Source of the DNA: Pseudomonadota bacterium
Lineage (GTDB): Bacteria; Pseudomonadota; Gammaproteobacteria; UBA5335
Direction: 5' to 3'
NCBI GenBank assembly: GCA_002862965.1
Contig: PKCW01000048.1
Coordinates: forward strand, 1 to 5,167
Length of the DNA stretch: 5,167 nucleotides
Positions 1-5,167 of the stretch are shown in pieces; position 1 is the first letter of the stretch, and each line of letters begins with the position of its first letter. Made by a program: the position numbers and the translations under genes. Under the pieces are notes generated by a model. The model searched no databases. It was not told the DNA's origin and was given only the letters and a program-made list of their open reading frames with translations.

Positions 1-2
1 TT

Positions 3-1016
3 TCCCCCGAGAACCTGCGCCTCGCCGACAACGCCACGCTGATCCTGCCGCTGCATCGCGAGCTCGACCATTTCCGCGAGACCTCCAATGCGGGCCTCAA
101 GATCGGCACGACCAAGCGCGGCATCGGCCCGGCCTATGAGGACAAGGTGGCGCGCCGCGGCGTACGGGTCGGGGACCTGTTCCACCGCGAGCGCCTGGCC
201 GCCAAGCTCGGGGAACTGCTCGACTATCACAATTTCGTCCTGCAGCACTATTTCAGGACCGATACGGTCGATTTCCAGGCCACGCTGGAGTCCTTGCTGG
301 TCGCCGCAGAAACCCTCAAGCCGCTGGTGATCGACGTATCGGCCCAGATCGACCGGCTGCACCGGGATGGACACAACGTATTGTTCGAGGGGGCCCAGGG
401 CGCCCTGCTCGACGTCGACATGGGGACCTATCCCTACGTCACCTCGTCGAACACCACCGCCGGCGGCGCAGCCACCGGCTCGGGCGTGGGTCCGGCCTCT
501 TTCGACGACATCCTGGGGATCGTCAAGGCCTATACCACGCGCGTGGGGGCCGGCCCCTTTCCGACCGAGCTGCTGGACGACAACGGCGCCCATCTGGCGC
601 AGCGCGGCCACGAATTCGGGTCGACCACCGGCCGGCCGCGCCGCTGCGGCTGGTTCGACGCCCCGGCGCTGCGGCGCAGCGTCGTCATGAACAGCCTGAC
701 GACGCTGTGCATCACCAAACTGGACGTGCTGGACGAACTCGACGCGATCCGCATCGCCGTCGGCTATCGGGTGGACGGCGAGCGGATGGAGTCCTTGCCC
801 ATCGGCGCCGAAGCCGTCGCCGATTGCGAGCCGGTCTACGAGGAAATGCCGGGCTGGCGTACCAGCACCGTCGGCGCACGCACGCTTGCGGAACTGCCGG
901 ACGCGGCGCGCGATTACCTGCGGCGCATCGAAGCGATCGTGGGTGTGCCGATTGCCATGGTGTCGACGGGTCCGGATCGCAACCAGACCATCATCCTGCG
1001 CAACCCGCTCGATTGA
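3..1016 (+). CDS. purA: Adenylosuccinate synthase (PurA), 5' end cut by the window
   Basis: PurA joins IMP and L-aspartate using GTP to form adenylosuccinate, the first committed step from IMP to AMP, in the cytoplasm. The first complete in-frame codon is at 3; 337 residues are visible against about 430 for the family, so roughly the first 90 residues, including the GTP-binding P-loop, lie outside the window. Visible family motifs in fragment numbering: [15 protein letters not shown] at 35-49 (IMP-binding threonine region), then [34 protein letters not shown] (here [13 protein letters not shown]), [10 protein letters not shown] (the aspartate-binding arginine loop), TKLDVLD (guanine-contacting lysine) and STGPDR near the end. 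The usual His in the LDIDHGTYP motif is Met here; other residues occur at this site in the family, so I do not read it as damage. The reading frame is intact to TGA at 1014-1016, with a terminator 23 bp beyond. Identification is secure. Confidence 0.97.
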   Translation, partial: SPENLRLADNATLILPLHRELDHFRETSNAGLKIGTTKRGIGPAYEDKVARRGVRVGDLFHRERLAAKLGELLDYHNFVLQHYFRTDTVDFQATLESLLVAAETLKPLVIDVSAQIDRLHRDGHNVLFEGAQGALLDVDMGTYPYVTSSNTTAGGAATGSGVGPASFDDILGIVKAYTTRVGAGPFPTELLDDNGAHLAQRGHEFGSTTGRPRRCGWFDAPALRRSVVMNSLTTLCITKLDVLDELDAIRIAVGYRVDGERMESLPIGAEAVADCEPVYEEMPGWRTSTVGARTLAELPDAARDYLRRIEAIVGVPIAMVSTGPDRNQTIILRNPLD

Positions 1017-1039
1017 GCGGGGGGATGGGAAGGCGCAAG

Positions 1040-1073
1040 AAAAAAGGCTTTCCGGTCCGGAAAGCCTTTTTTT
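1040..1073. terminator. Bidirectional intrinsic terminator between purA and tRNA-Leu
   Basis: A perfect inverted repeat, GGCTTTCCG at 1046-1054 and CGGAAAGCC at 1058-1066, leaves a 3-nt loop. It is flanked by six A (1040-1045) and seven T (1067-1073). On the + strand this gives a hairpin followed by U7 just after purA; on the - strand it gives the same hairpin followed by U6 after the tRNA 3' end at 1088. It should therefore end both converging transcripts. Confidence 0.93.
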
Positions 1074-1087
1074 CATTAAAATCAGGG

Positions 1088-1174
1088 TGGTGCCGAGAAG
1101 AGGACTTGAACCTCCAAGGGGTTTCCCCCACTAGTACCTGAAACTAGCGCGTCTACCAATTTCGCCATCTCGGC
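1088..1174 (-). tRNA. tRNA-Leu, anticodon CAG
   Basis: The - strand folds into a class II tRNA of 87 nt including an encoded CCA (1088-1090). The acceptor stem GCCGAGA pairs with TCTCGGC. The anticodon arm is CTAGT / TTCAGGT / ACTAG, giving anticodon CAG at 1138-1140 (reads CUG). A long variable arm (GGGG, GAAA loop, CCCC) and a T arm with loop TTCAAGT follow. The long variable arm, A discriminator base and CAG anticodon identify leucine. CUG is the dominant leucine codon in the neighbouring genes, so this should be a major isoacceptor. The gene is complete, is transcribed towards purA, and has its own promoter and terminator. Confidence 0.97.
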
Positions 1175-1216
1175 CCGGCGGGGTGGCGGCTGAGACGCCA
1201 TTCCCGTGGGCTGCGA

Positions 1217-1245
1217 ACTTTAAGACTCCCCAAAGCGCTTGTCAA
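1217..1245 (-). promoter_or_regulatory. Sigma-70-type promoter of tRNA-Leu
   Basis: Reading the - strand, a consensus -35 box TTGACA (1245-1240) is followed after exactly 17 bp by TAAAGT (1222-1217; four of six match TATAAT). A transcript would start near 1209-1211, giving a leader of about 35 nt before the tRNA 5' end at 1174. The bases after the -10 box (TCGCAGCCC) are G/C-rich, as in stable-RNA promoters that respond to ppGpp; that regulatory reading is inference. The -35 box lies only about 50 bp from the divergent rnr start codon. Confidence 0.78.
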
Positions 1246-1265
1246 CGGGCACAATGCGCGACCTT

Positions 1266-1303
1266 GAGGCGATATTTTTTTCATGGACATCCTGAATGGC
1301 TGA
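1266..1303 (+). promoter_or_regulatory. rnr translation-start region: U7 tract and six-codon upstream ORF
   Basis: No Shine-Dalgarno motif lies at normal distance from the rnr ATG at 1296. The leader carries seven T at 1275-1281, a sort of U-rich element that ribosomal protein S1 can bind. It also holds a tiny ORF, ATG at 1283 to TGA at 1301-1303 (MDILNG), whose stop codon sits inside rnr codons 2 and 3. A GAGG at 1266-1269 is 13 nt before that small ORF. Termination there could feed re-initiation at the rnr ATG. The layout is seen directly; a role in expression is inference. I found no convincing sigma-70 promoter for rnr in 1175-1295; the best -10-like strings (CACAAT at 1250, GATATT at 1271) lack a partner -35 box. 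Confidence 0.3.
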
Positions 1304-3632
1304 AGCTGAATGGCAAACCCGCGATCCCCACTACGAACAGGAGCGGCTGAAATATCCGCAGCCGGCGCCCAGCCGCGAATACCTGCGGATGCTGCTGACC
1401 GAGGCGGGTGAACCGCTCAGTCGCGAAGCAATCGTCGAGCGCGGGGCGATCACGGGGGCCGAGGCCCTGGAAGGTGTGGAGCGGCGGCTGGCCGCCATGG
1501 TCCGGGACGGCGAGCTGGCCATCAACCGCAAGGGTGCCTACGGCCTGATCGACCGCATGCACCTGGTGCGCGGACGCATCATCGCGCATCGCGACGGCTT
1601 CGGTTTCCTGGTGCCGGAAGACGCGGGCGACGACATCTTTCTCCCCGCGCGGCAGATGCGCGAACTGTTCCACGGCGACCGGGTGCTGGTGCGCATTCGC
1701 GGCGAGGACCGCCGCGGCCGCCGGGAAGGCGTGGTGGTCGAGGTGCTGGAGCGCAACACCCAGCAGGTGGTGGGTCGCTTCTACCGCGAGCGCGGCGTCG
1801 GCTTCGTCCTGCCCGAGAATCCCCGCATCACCCACCAGATCGTCATTCCCGCCGACTGGCAGGGCGAGGTGCAGGACAACCAGATCGTGGTGGCCGACAT
1901 CGTCGAGCCGCCGAGCAAGCGCGGCCCGCCGCTGGGCCGGATCCGCGAGGTGCTGGGCGAGCACATGGCGCCGGGCATGGAAATCGAGATCGCCATCCGC
2001 AGCTACGGCGTTCCCGCGCGCTGGCCCGATGCGGTGGAAGCGGCCTGCACCCGCTTCGGCGCGCGCGTGGAAAATCGCGACAAGGCCGGCCGCGTCGATC
2101 TGCGCGGCATTCCGCTGGTGACCGTGGACGGCGCCGATGCGCGCGATTTCGATGATGCCGTCTACTGCGAGCCCGATGAGCAGGGCGGCTGGCGGCTGCT
2201 GGTCGCCATCGCCGATGTCGGGCACTACGTGGCGCCTGGGGATGCGCTGGACACCGAGGCGGCCGAGCGCGGCAACTCGGTGTACTTCCCGCAGCAGGTC
2301 GTGCCCATGCTGCCGGAAGTGCTGTCCAACGGCCTGTGCTCCATCAATCCCAAGGTGGACCGGCTGTGCATGGTCTGCGCGCTGGAGATCGATCCCGACG
2401 GCGAGATCCGGCGGTTCCGGTTCTTCGAAGGCGTGATGCGCTCGGCGCAGCGCCTCACCTACGACGAATTCGCGCAGGTGGCGATCGAGCGCGACGGGGC
2501 TGCGCGCGAACGGCTCAAGGACCTGGTGGATCATCTCGACGATCTGATCGGCCTCTACCAGCGCTTGCGTGCGGCGCGGGAACGTCGCGGCGCGCTCGAT
2601 TTCGGCAGCGCCGAGACGGTGATCGAGTTCGGGCCCGACCGCAAGATCGCGCGCATCAAGCCCTTCCTGCGGCATGACGCCCACCGCATGATCGAGGAGT
2701 GCATGATCGCCGCCAACGTGGCGGCGGCCCGCTTCCTCAGCGAGCACCGCATCCCGGCGCTCTATCGCGTGCATGCGCCGCCATCCTCCGAACGCCTGGA
2801 GGAACTGCGCGCGTTTCTCGGCGGCTTCGGGCTCTCGCTGGGCGGCAGTGACAAACCCGCGCCGCAGGACTATGCGAAGGTGCTCACCGCGCTGGAGGCG
2901 CGGGAGGACCGCCACCTGATCGAACCGGTGCTGCTGCGTTCCTTGAGCCGGGCCGAATACACCGTGTCCAACGACGGCCACTTCGGACTGGCGCTGGCCG
3001 CCTATACCCACTTCACCTCGCCCATCCGCCGCTATCCGGACCTCGTCGTGCATCGCGGCATCCGCCATGTGCTGCGCGGCGGGACGGCCGAGAACTATCC
3101 GCTCAGCCCCGCCCAGCTCGAACGCATCGCCGAGCAATGCTCCCTCACCGAACGGCGCGCGGACGAGGCGACGCGTGATGTGGTCGACTGGCTCAAGTGC
3201 GAGTTCATGCTCGAGCGCGTCGGCGAGATCTTCGAGGGGCGCATCAACGCCGTCACCGGCTTCGGCCTGTTCGTGTTGCTGGAGGAGGTCTACGTCGAGG
3301 GACTGGTGCACGTCACCTCGCTGTCCAACGACTACTACCAGCACGATCCCATCCACCATCGCCTGCGCGGCGAGCGCTCCGGCCATGTCTACCGTCTCGG
3401 AGACCGGCTGCGGGTGCGCCTGATCAATGTGAACCTCGATGAACGCAAAATCGACTTCGAACCCGCCCCGGCGGAAAGCGGCCCGAAAACCAGCCGCGCC
3501 GACGCCCGCCCCGGCGACCCAGCCGTCCCGAAGCCGGACGAAGCCCCGGCCCAGCGCGGCGACGAAGCCGACAAGGGCAAACGCCGGAGGCCCCGCAAGC
3601 GGCGCAAGGCCAAAGCCAAGACCAAGGACTGA
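1296..3632 (+). CDS. rnr: Ribonuclease R (3'-5' exoribonuclease, RNB family)
   Basis: RNase R degrades RNA processively from the 3' end, including structured RNA, and acts in rRNA and mRNA quality control and in trans-translation. The protein has 778 residues, complete and close to the E. coli protein (about 813). In order: winged-helix RNase R N-terminal domain (about 22-85, starting PAPSREYL), two cold-shock/OB domains (about 88-150 and 157-222), the RNB catalytic domain (about 260-595), an S1 domain (about 643-722) and a tail. The metal-binding signature DGADARDFDDAVY is at 278-290 with Asp278, 281, 284, 286 and 287, matching E. coli Asp272-281. HFTSPIRRYPDL at 572-583 and RRADEATRD at 620-628 are also present. 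The tail (723-778) is Pro/Ala/Asp-rich and then Lys/Arg-rich from 760, as in other RNase R. Start: an in-frame TGA immediately precedes ATG 1296, so no earlier start is possible. rlmB follows, probably co-transcribed. Confidence 0.97.
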   Translation: MAEAEWQTRDPHYEQERLKYPQPAPSREYLRMLLTEAGEPLSREAIVERGAITGAEALEGVERRLAAMVRDGELAINRKGAYGLIDRMHLVRGRIIAHRDGFGFLVPEDAGDDIFLPARQMRELFHGDRVLVRIRGEDRRGRREGVVVEVLERNTQQVVGRFYRERGVGFVLPENPRITHQIVIPADWQGEVQDNQIVVADIVEPPSKRGPPLGRIREVLGEHMAPGMEIEIAIRSYGVPARWPDAVEAACTRFGARVENRDKAGRVDLRGIPLVTVDGADARDFDDAVYCEPDEQGGWRLLVAIADVGHYVAPGDALDTEAAERGNSVYFPQQVVPMLPEVLSNGLCSINPKVDRLCMVCALEIDPDGEIRRFRFFEGVMRSAQRLTYDEFAQVAIERDGAARERLKDLVDHLDDLIGLYQRLRAARERRGALDFGSAETVIEFGPDRKIARIKPFLRHDAHRMIEECMIAANVAAARFLSEHRIPALYRVHAPPSSERLEELRAFLGGFGLSLGGSDKPAPQDYAKVLTALEAREDRHLIEPVLLRSLSRAEYTVSNDGHFGLALAAYTHFTSPIRRYPDLVVHRGIRHVLRGGTAENYPLSPAQLERIAEQCSLTERRADEATRDVVDWLKCEFMLERVGEIFEGRINAVTGFGLFVLLEEVYVEGLVHVTSLSNDYYQHDPIHHRLRGERSGHVYRLGDRLRVRLINVNLDERKIDFEPAPAESGPKTSRADARPGDPAVPKPDEAPAQRGDEADKGKRRRPRKRRKAKAKTKD

Positions 3633-3681
3633 GGCGGGGCCGGCGGCGCCGGTCACCGGGACGCCGCCGGGCACCGAGCCC
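3439..3681 (+). other. Possible N-terminal extension of RlmB overlapping the rnr 3' end
   Basis: The rlmB frame stays open upstream to an ATG at 3439, in a different frame from rnr and overlapping it by 194 bp. It would add 81 residues rich in Lys, Arg, Pro and Ala with no recognisable fold. For use: residues just before the GTG (TEPVFG) still resemble the first strand of RlmB proteins, and there is no other ATG, GTG or TTG in between. Against: the ATG arises automatically from the conserved Rnr codons Asp-Glu (GAT GAA), no Shine-Dalgarno is visible, and long open shadow frames are common at this base composition. I leave it as an alternative. Confidence 0.3.
3640..3670 (+). promoter_or_regulatory. 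GC-rich stem-loop in the rnr-rlmB junction
   Basis: CCGGCGGCG at 3640-3648 pairs fully with CGCCGCCGG at 3662-3670. Inside it CCGG (3649-3652) pairs with CCGG (3656-3659) around a TCA loop, leaving only GA (3660-3661) bulged: 13 G-C pairs. No T tract follows, so it is not a standard terminator. It lies between a GAGG motif overlapping the rnr stop codon (3631-3634) and the GTG at 3682. It may block decay or affect rlmB translation, or be chance in GC-rich DNA. The structure is direct observation; any role is inference. Confidence 0.45.
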
Positions 3682-4413
3682 GTGTTCGGCCTGCACGCCG
3701 TGACCGCGTTGCTGGAAACCGAACCCGGCCGCGTGCAGGTGGTCTGGGTCCAGGACAACCGCCGCGAGGACCGGGTCGCGACGCTGATCGAACTGGCTGC
3801 GCGCAGCGGGATCGCCGTGACCGCGATGGCGCGGCGCGATCTCGACGCGCGCCTTCCGGGACAGCGCCATCAGGGTCTGGCCGCCTGGGCCTTGCCGGCG
3901 GAGCGCCTCGGCGAAGCGGATCTGAAAGCGCGTCTCGGCGCCTGGGACGCCGATTCCCTTCTGCTGGCGCTCGACGGCGTGCAGGATCCGCACAACCTCG
4001 GCGCCTGTCTGCGCACGGCGTGGGCCGTCGGCGCGCAGGGGGTGATCGTCCCGGTCGACCGCGCCGCCGGTCTGACGCCGGTGGTGCGCAAGGTGGCGGT
4101 CGGCGCGGTCGAGCATGTGCCGCTGTTCCAGGTCACCAATCTGGCGCGGACGCTGCGCATGCTCGGGGACGCCGGTTTCCGCATCCTCGGCGCCGATGCC
4201 CATGCCAGCCAGAGCCTTTATCAGGCCGATCTGTCCGGGCCGCTGGTGTGGGTGCTCGGCGCGGAAGGCAGCGGTCTGCGGCGCCTGACGCAGGAAGCCT
4301 GCGACCTGCGGGTCACCATCCCGCTGGACGCCGCGGCCGAAAGCCTGAACGTGTCGGTCGCTGCCGGCGTCGTGCTGTTCGAAACCCGCCGCCAGCGCCT
4401 GACACGCGCCTAG
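3682..4413 (+). CDS. rlmB: 23S rRNA (guanosine-2'-O-)-methyltransferase RlmB (SPOUT/TrmH family)
   Basis: RlmB uses S-adenosylmethionine to methylate the ribose 2'-OH of G2251 (E. coli numbering) in the 23S rRNA P-loop. From GTG 3682 it has 243 residues, the family's normal size. An N-terminal substrate-binding domain (FGLHAVTALLE at 2-12, RHQGLAA at 62-68) is followed by the knotted methyltransferase domain with SPOUT motif 1 DGVQDPHNLGACLRTA (98-113, with the conserved Asn and Arg), NLARTLRML (153-161), motif 2 VLGAEGSGLRRL (191-202) and motif 3 ending SLNVSVAAGVVLFE (221-234). Start choice: GTG 3682 gives the usual length and a 49-bp gap after rnr, but it has no close Shine-Dalgarno and trims a few residues usual before the first strand. 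The only other in-frame start is ATG 3439, inside rnr. Linkage to rnr supports the identity. Only 30 bp separate it from the convergent gene, with no clear intrinsic terminator. Confidence 0.93.
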   Translation: MFGLHAVTALLETEPGRVQVVWVQDNRREDRVATLIELAARSGIAVTAMARRDLDARLPGQRHQGLAAWALPAERLGEADLKARLGAWDADSLLLALDGVQDPHNLGACLRTAWAVGAQGVIVPVDRAAGLTPVVRKVAVGAVEHVPLFQVTNLARTLRMLGDAGFRILGADAHASQSLYQADLSGPLVWVLGAEGSGLRRLTQEACDLRVTIPLDAAAESLNVSVAAGVVLFETRRQRLTRA

Positions 4414-4443
4414 CCGCTCGCGCGGGCGCGCAGGGGCGTCGTC

Positions 4444-4809
4444 TCAGGGCAGGCCGAGCAGCCCCTTCGCCGTTGCCACCAGCAGTTCCTTGAGCGTGGC
4501 GAAGGACAGCTCGACGCCGGCGGCGCCGGCTTTCGCTCGGGCTTGATTCCAGACGGTCTCGCTCCGGGCGGCATCCAGGAAATCGTGTCCCGCCCACGTC
4601 ACGCGGGTCAGGATCGCGGTCGGCGGCGAGCCATCCAACGGACGCCACGCCGCTGCCTCGACGAGCCCGCCCTGTTGCATCAGGCAAACGTGATGGGCGA
4701 CCTGATCATCAGAGTACCCTTCGATCGTCGGGTTCTTGCCCATACAGGCCCCTTCGCGCGCGCTCGCCTCCAGTAGGATCTTGCGCACCAAATCCATGTC
4801 CCGCTTCAT
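4444..4809 (-). CDS. DUF2513 family protein, function unknown
   Basis: A small soluble protein of 121 residues without signal peptide or membrane segment. It matches DUF2513 from memory of the family pattern: MKRDMDLVRKILL at 1-13, GYSDDQVAHHVCLMQQGGL at 31-49, and TWAGHDFLDAARSETVWNQ at 71-89. The family's middle part resembles a winged helix (helix, 'GYSDDQVAHH' turn-helix, then strands leading to TWAGHDFL), so nucleic acid binding is possible but not shown. No function is established to my knowledge. It lies 13 bp after the cydB stop on the same strand, with GAGGGG at 4824-4819 placed 9 nt before ATG 4809 and overlapping the cydB stop, so it is probably co-transcribed and perhaps translationally coupled with cydB. 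Base composition looks like that of its neighbours, giving no sign of recent transfer. Cys22, His39, His40 and Cys42 are noticeable but I would not call a metal site. Confidence 0.85.
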   Translation of the reverse strand: MKRDMDLVRKILLEASAREGACMGKNPTIEGYSDDQVAHHVCLMQQGGLVEAAAWRPLDGSPPTAILTRVTWAGHDFLDAARSETVWNQARAKAGAAGVELSFATLKELLVATAKGLLGLP

Positions 4810-4818
4810 GGAAAGCCG

Positions 4819-4824
4819 CCCCTC
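4819..4824 (-). promoter_or_regulatory. Ribosome binding site of the DUF2513 gene
   Basis: GAGGGG on the - strand, 9 nt before ATG 4809. It shares bases with the cydB stop codon (TGA at 4825-4823), so ribosomes finishing cydB would clear or occupy this site. It supports ATG 4809 as the start. It is the only well-spaced Shine-Dalgarno in this window. Confidence 0.6.
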
Positions 4825-5167
4825 AGTGATAGCCGGCGCCGGGGCGGACCTTGCCGCGGAAGACCCAGTAGTTGTACGCCGTGTACCCCAGAATCAGCGG
4901 CAGCAGGGGCAGGGCGCCGATCAGCAGGAAACCCTGCGACTCGGGCGGGGCGGCGGTCTCCCAGAGCGTGTACGCCCGTGGCACGGTGTAGGGCCACAGG
5001 CTCACGGCCAGGCCGAATGCGCCGAGCGCGAACAGCGTGATGGTGAGCACGAACGGCGCCCGGCTCGCCTGCCGGCGCAGGGCGCGCCACAGCATCCAGG
5101 CGACGCCGGCGGTGAGGATGGGCACCGGCATCAGCCAGAGCAGGTTGGGCAGGCTGAACCAGCGCCG
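4823..5167 (-). CDS. cydB: Cytochrome bd-type quinol oxidase subunit II (CydB/CioB), 5' part cut by the window
   Basis: CydB is the membrane subunit paired with haem-carrying CydA in the bd-type terminal oxidase, which passes electrons from quinol to oxygen with high affinity, or with low cyanide sensitivity in the Cio branch. The frame is open through the right edge; 114 residues of an expected 330-380 are visible. The fragment opens with RRWFSLPNLLWLMPVP and has three hydrophobic helices (about 8-27, 38-58 and 78-98), matching the end of the family. Conserved pieces are SLWPYTVPRAYTLWETAAPP (55-74), ESQGF, YTAYNYWVFRGKV and the terminal GYH. The AAPPESQ and YWVFRGKV forms look closer to CioB-like oxidases than to E. 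coli CydB, but the fragment cannot settle this. cydA is expected upstream, beyond the window. No cydX-like or DUF2474 microprotein follows; a DUF2513 gene does. Confidence 0.93.
   Translation of the reverse strand, partial: RRWFSLPNLLWLMPVPILTAGVAWMLWRALRRQASRAPFVLTITLFALGAFGLAVSLWPYTVPRAYTLWETAAPPESQGFLLIGALPLLPLILGYTAYNYWVFRGKVRPGAGYH

Noticed and set aside
707..1141. A + strand open frame running from the end of purA through the terminator into the tRNA
   Set aside because: It is an alternative-frame shadow of purA. It crosses a terminator and is antisense to the tRNA, so it is not a plausible gene.
1240..1281. A possible terminator ahead of rnr ending in the T tract at 1275-1281
   Set aside because: The bases before the T tract form only very short stems (about 3 bp around CCTTGAGG), far weaker than the hairpin at 1046-1066.
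1281..3758. An 825-codon open frame on the - strand covering all of rnr
   Set aside because: It is an antisense shadow of rnr. Its translation is Ala/Gly/Arg/His/Asp-rich without any recognisable domain, and the + strand encodes a complete RNase R with all catalytic motifs.
3424..4203. A 259-codon open frame on the - strand across the rnr end and rlmB
   Set aside because: It is antisense to well-supported rlmB and the rnr tail, of low complexity, with no family motif.
4405..4430. CGCGCC / GGCGCG inverted repeat around the rlmB stop as a terminator
   Set aside because: It has only six pairs, a 14-nt loop and no T tract. Such matches are expected by chance in this GC-rich sequence.
4806..5090. 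A second - strand open frame inside cydB (94 codons)
   Set aside because: It is Arg/Ala/Pro-rich with no membrane helices, while the other frame carries clear CydB motifs.

Overview
This is a GC-rich chromosomal window (about two thirds G+C by eye, strong G/C preference at third codon positions). It most likely comes from a gammaproteobacterium. The main reason is gene order: purA, a leucine tRNA, rnr and rlmB follow one another, as I recall from Pseudomonas-type genomes, and the Rnr protein closely resembles the E. coli/Pseudomonas form. I cannot name a genus. An autotrophic or sulfur-oxidising Chromatiales-like lineage is a guess only.

Layout. The left edge cuts into purA (adenylosuccinate synthase), of which about the last three quarters is present on the + strand. 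It ends at a strong hairpin with A and T tracts on either side, which can stop transcription from both directions. Behind it, on the - strand, is a complete tRNA-Leu(CAG) with encoded CCA and a clear sigma-70-type promoter. Divergent from the tRNA, rnr (RNase R) runs on the + strand and is followed by rlmB (23S rRNA 2'-O-methyltransferase). Between the conserved parts of rnr and rlmB are a strong GC hairpin and an ambiguous start: rlmB begins either at a GTG after rnr or at an ATG deep inside the end of rnr.

From 4444 to the right edge the genes are on the - strand, convergent with rlmB: the C-terminal third of cydB (cytochrome bd-type quinol oxidase subunit II), then, 13 bp downstream, a small DUF2513 protein whose ribosome binding site overlaps the cydB stop codon.

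Functionally the left and middle parts are housekeeping: purine synthesis, decoding of CUG codons, RNA decay and quality control, and rRNA modification. The right part is respiratory. I see no CRISPR array, insertion sequence, prophage or defence system. The points most worth a second look are the cydB-DUF2513 coupling, the rnr/rlmB junction and the Shine-Dalgarno-less rnr start.
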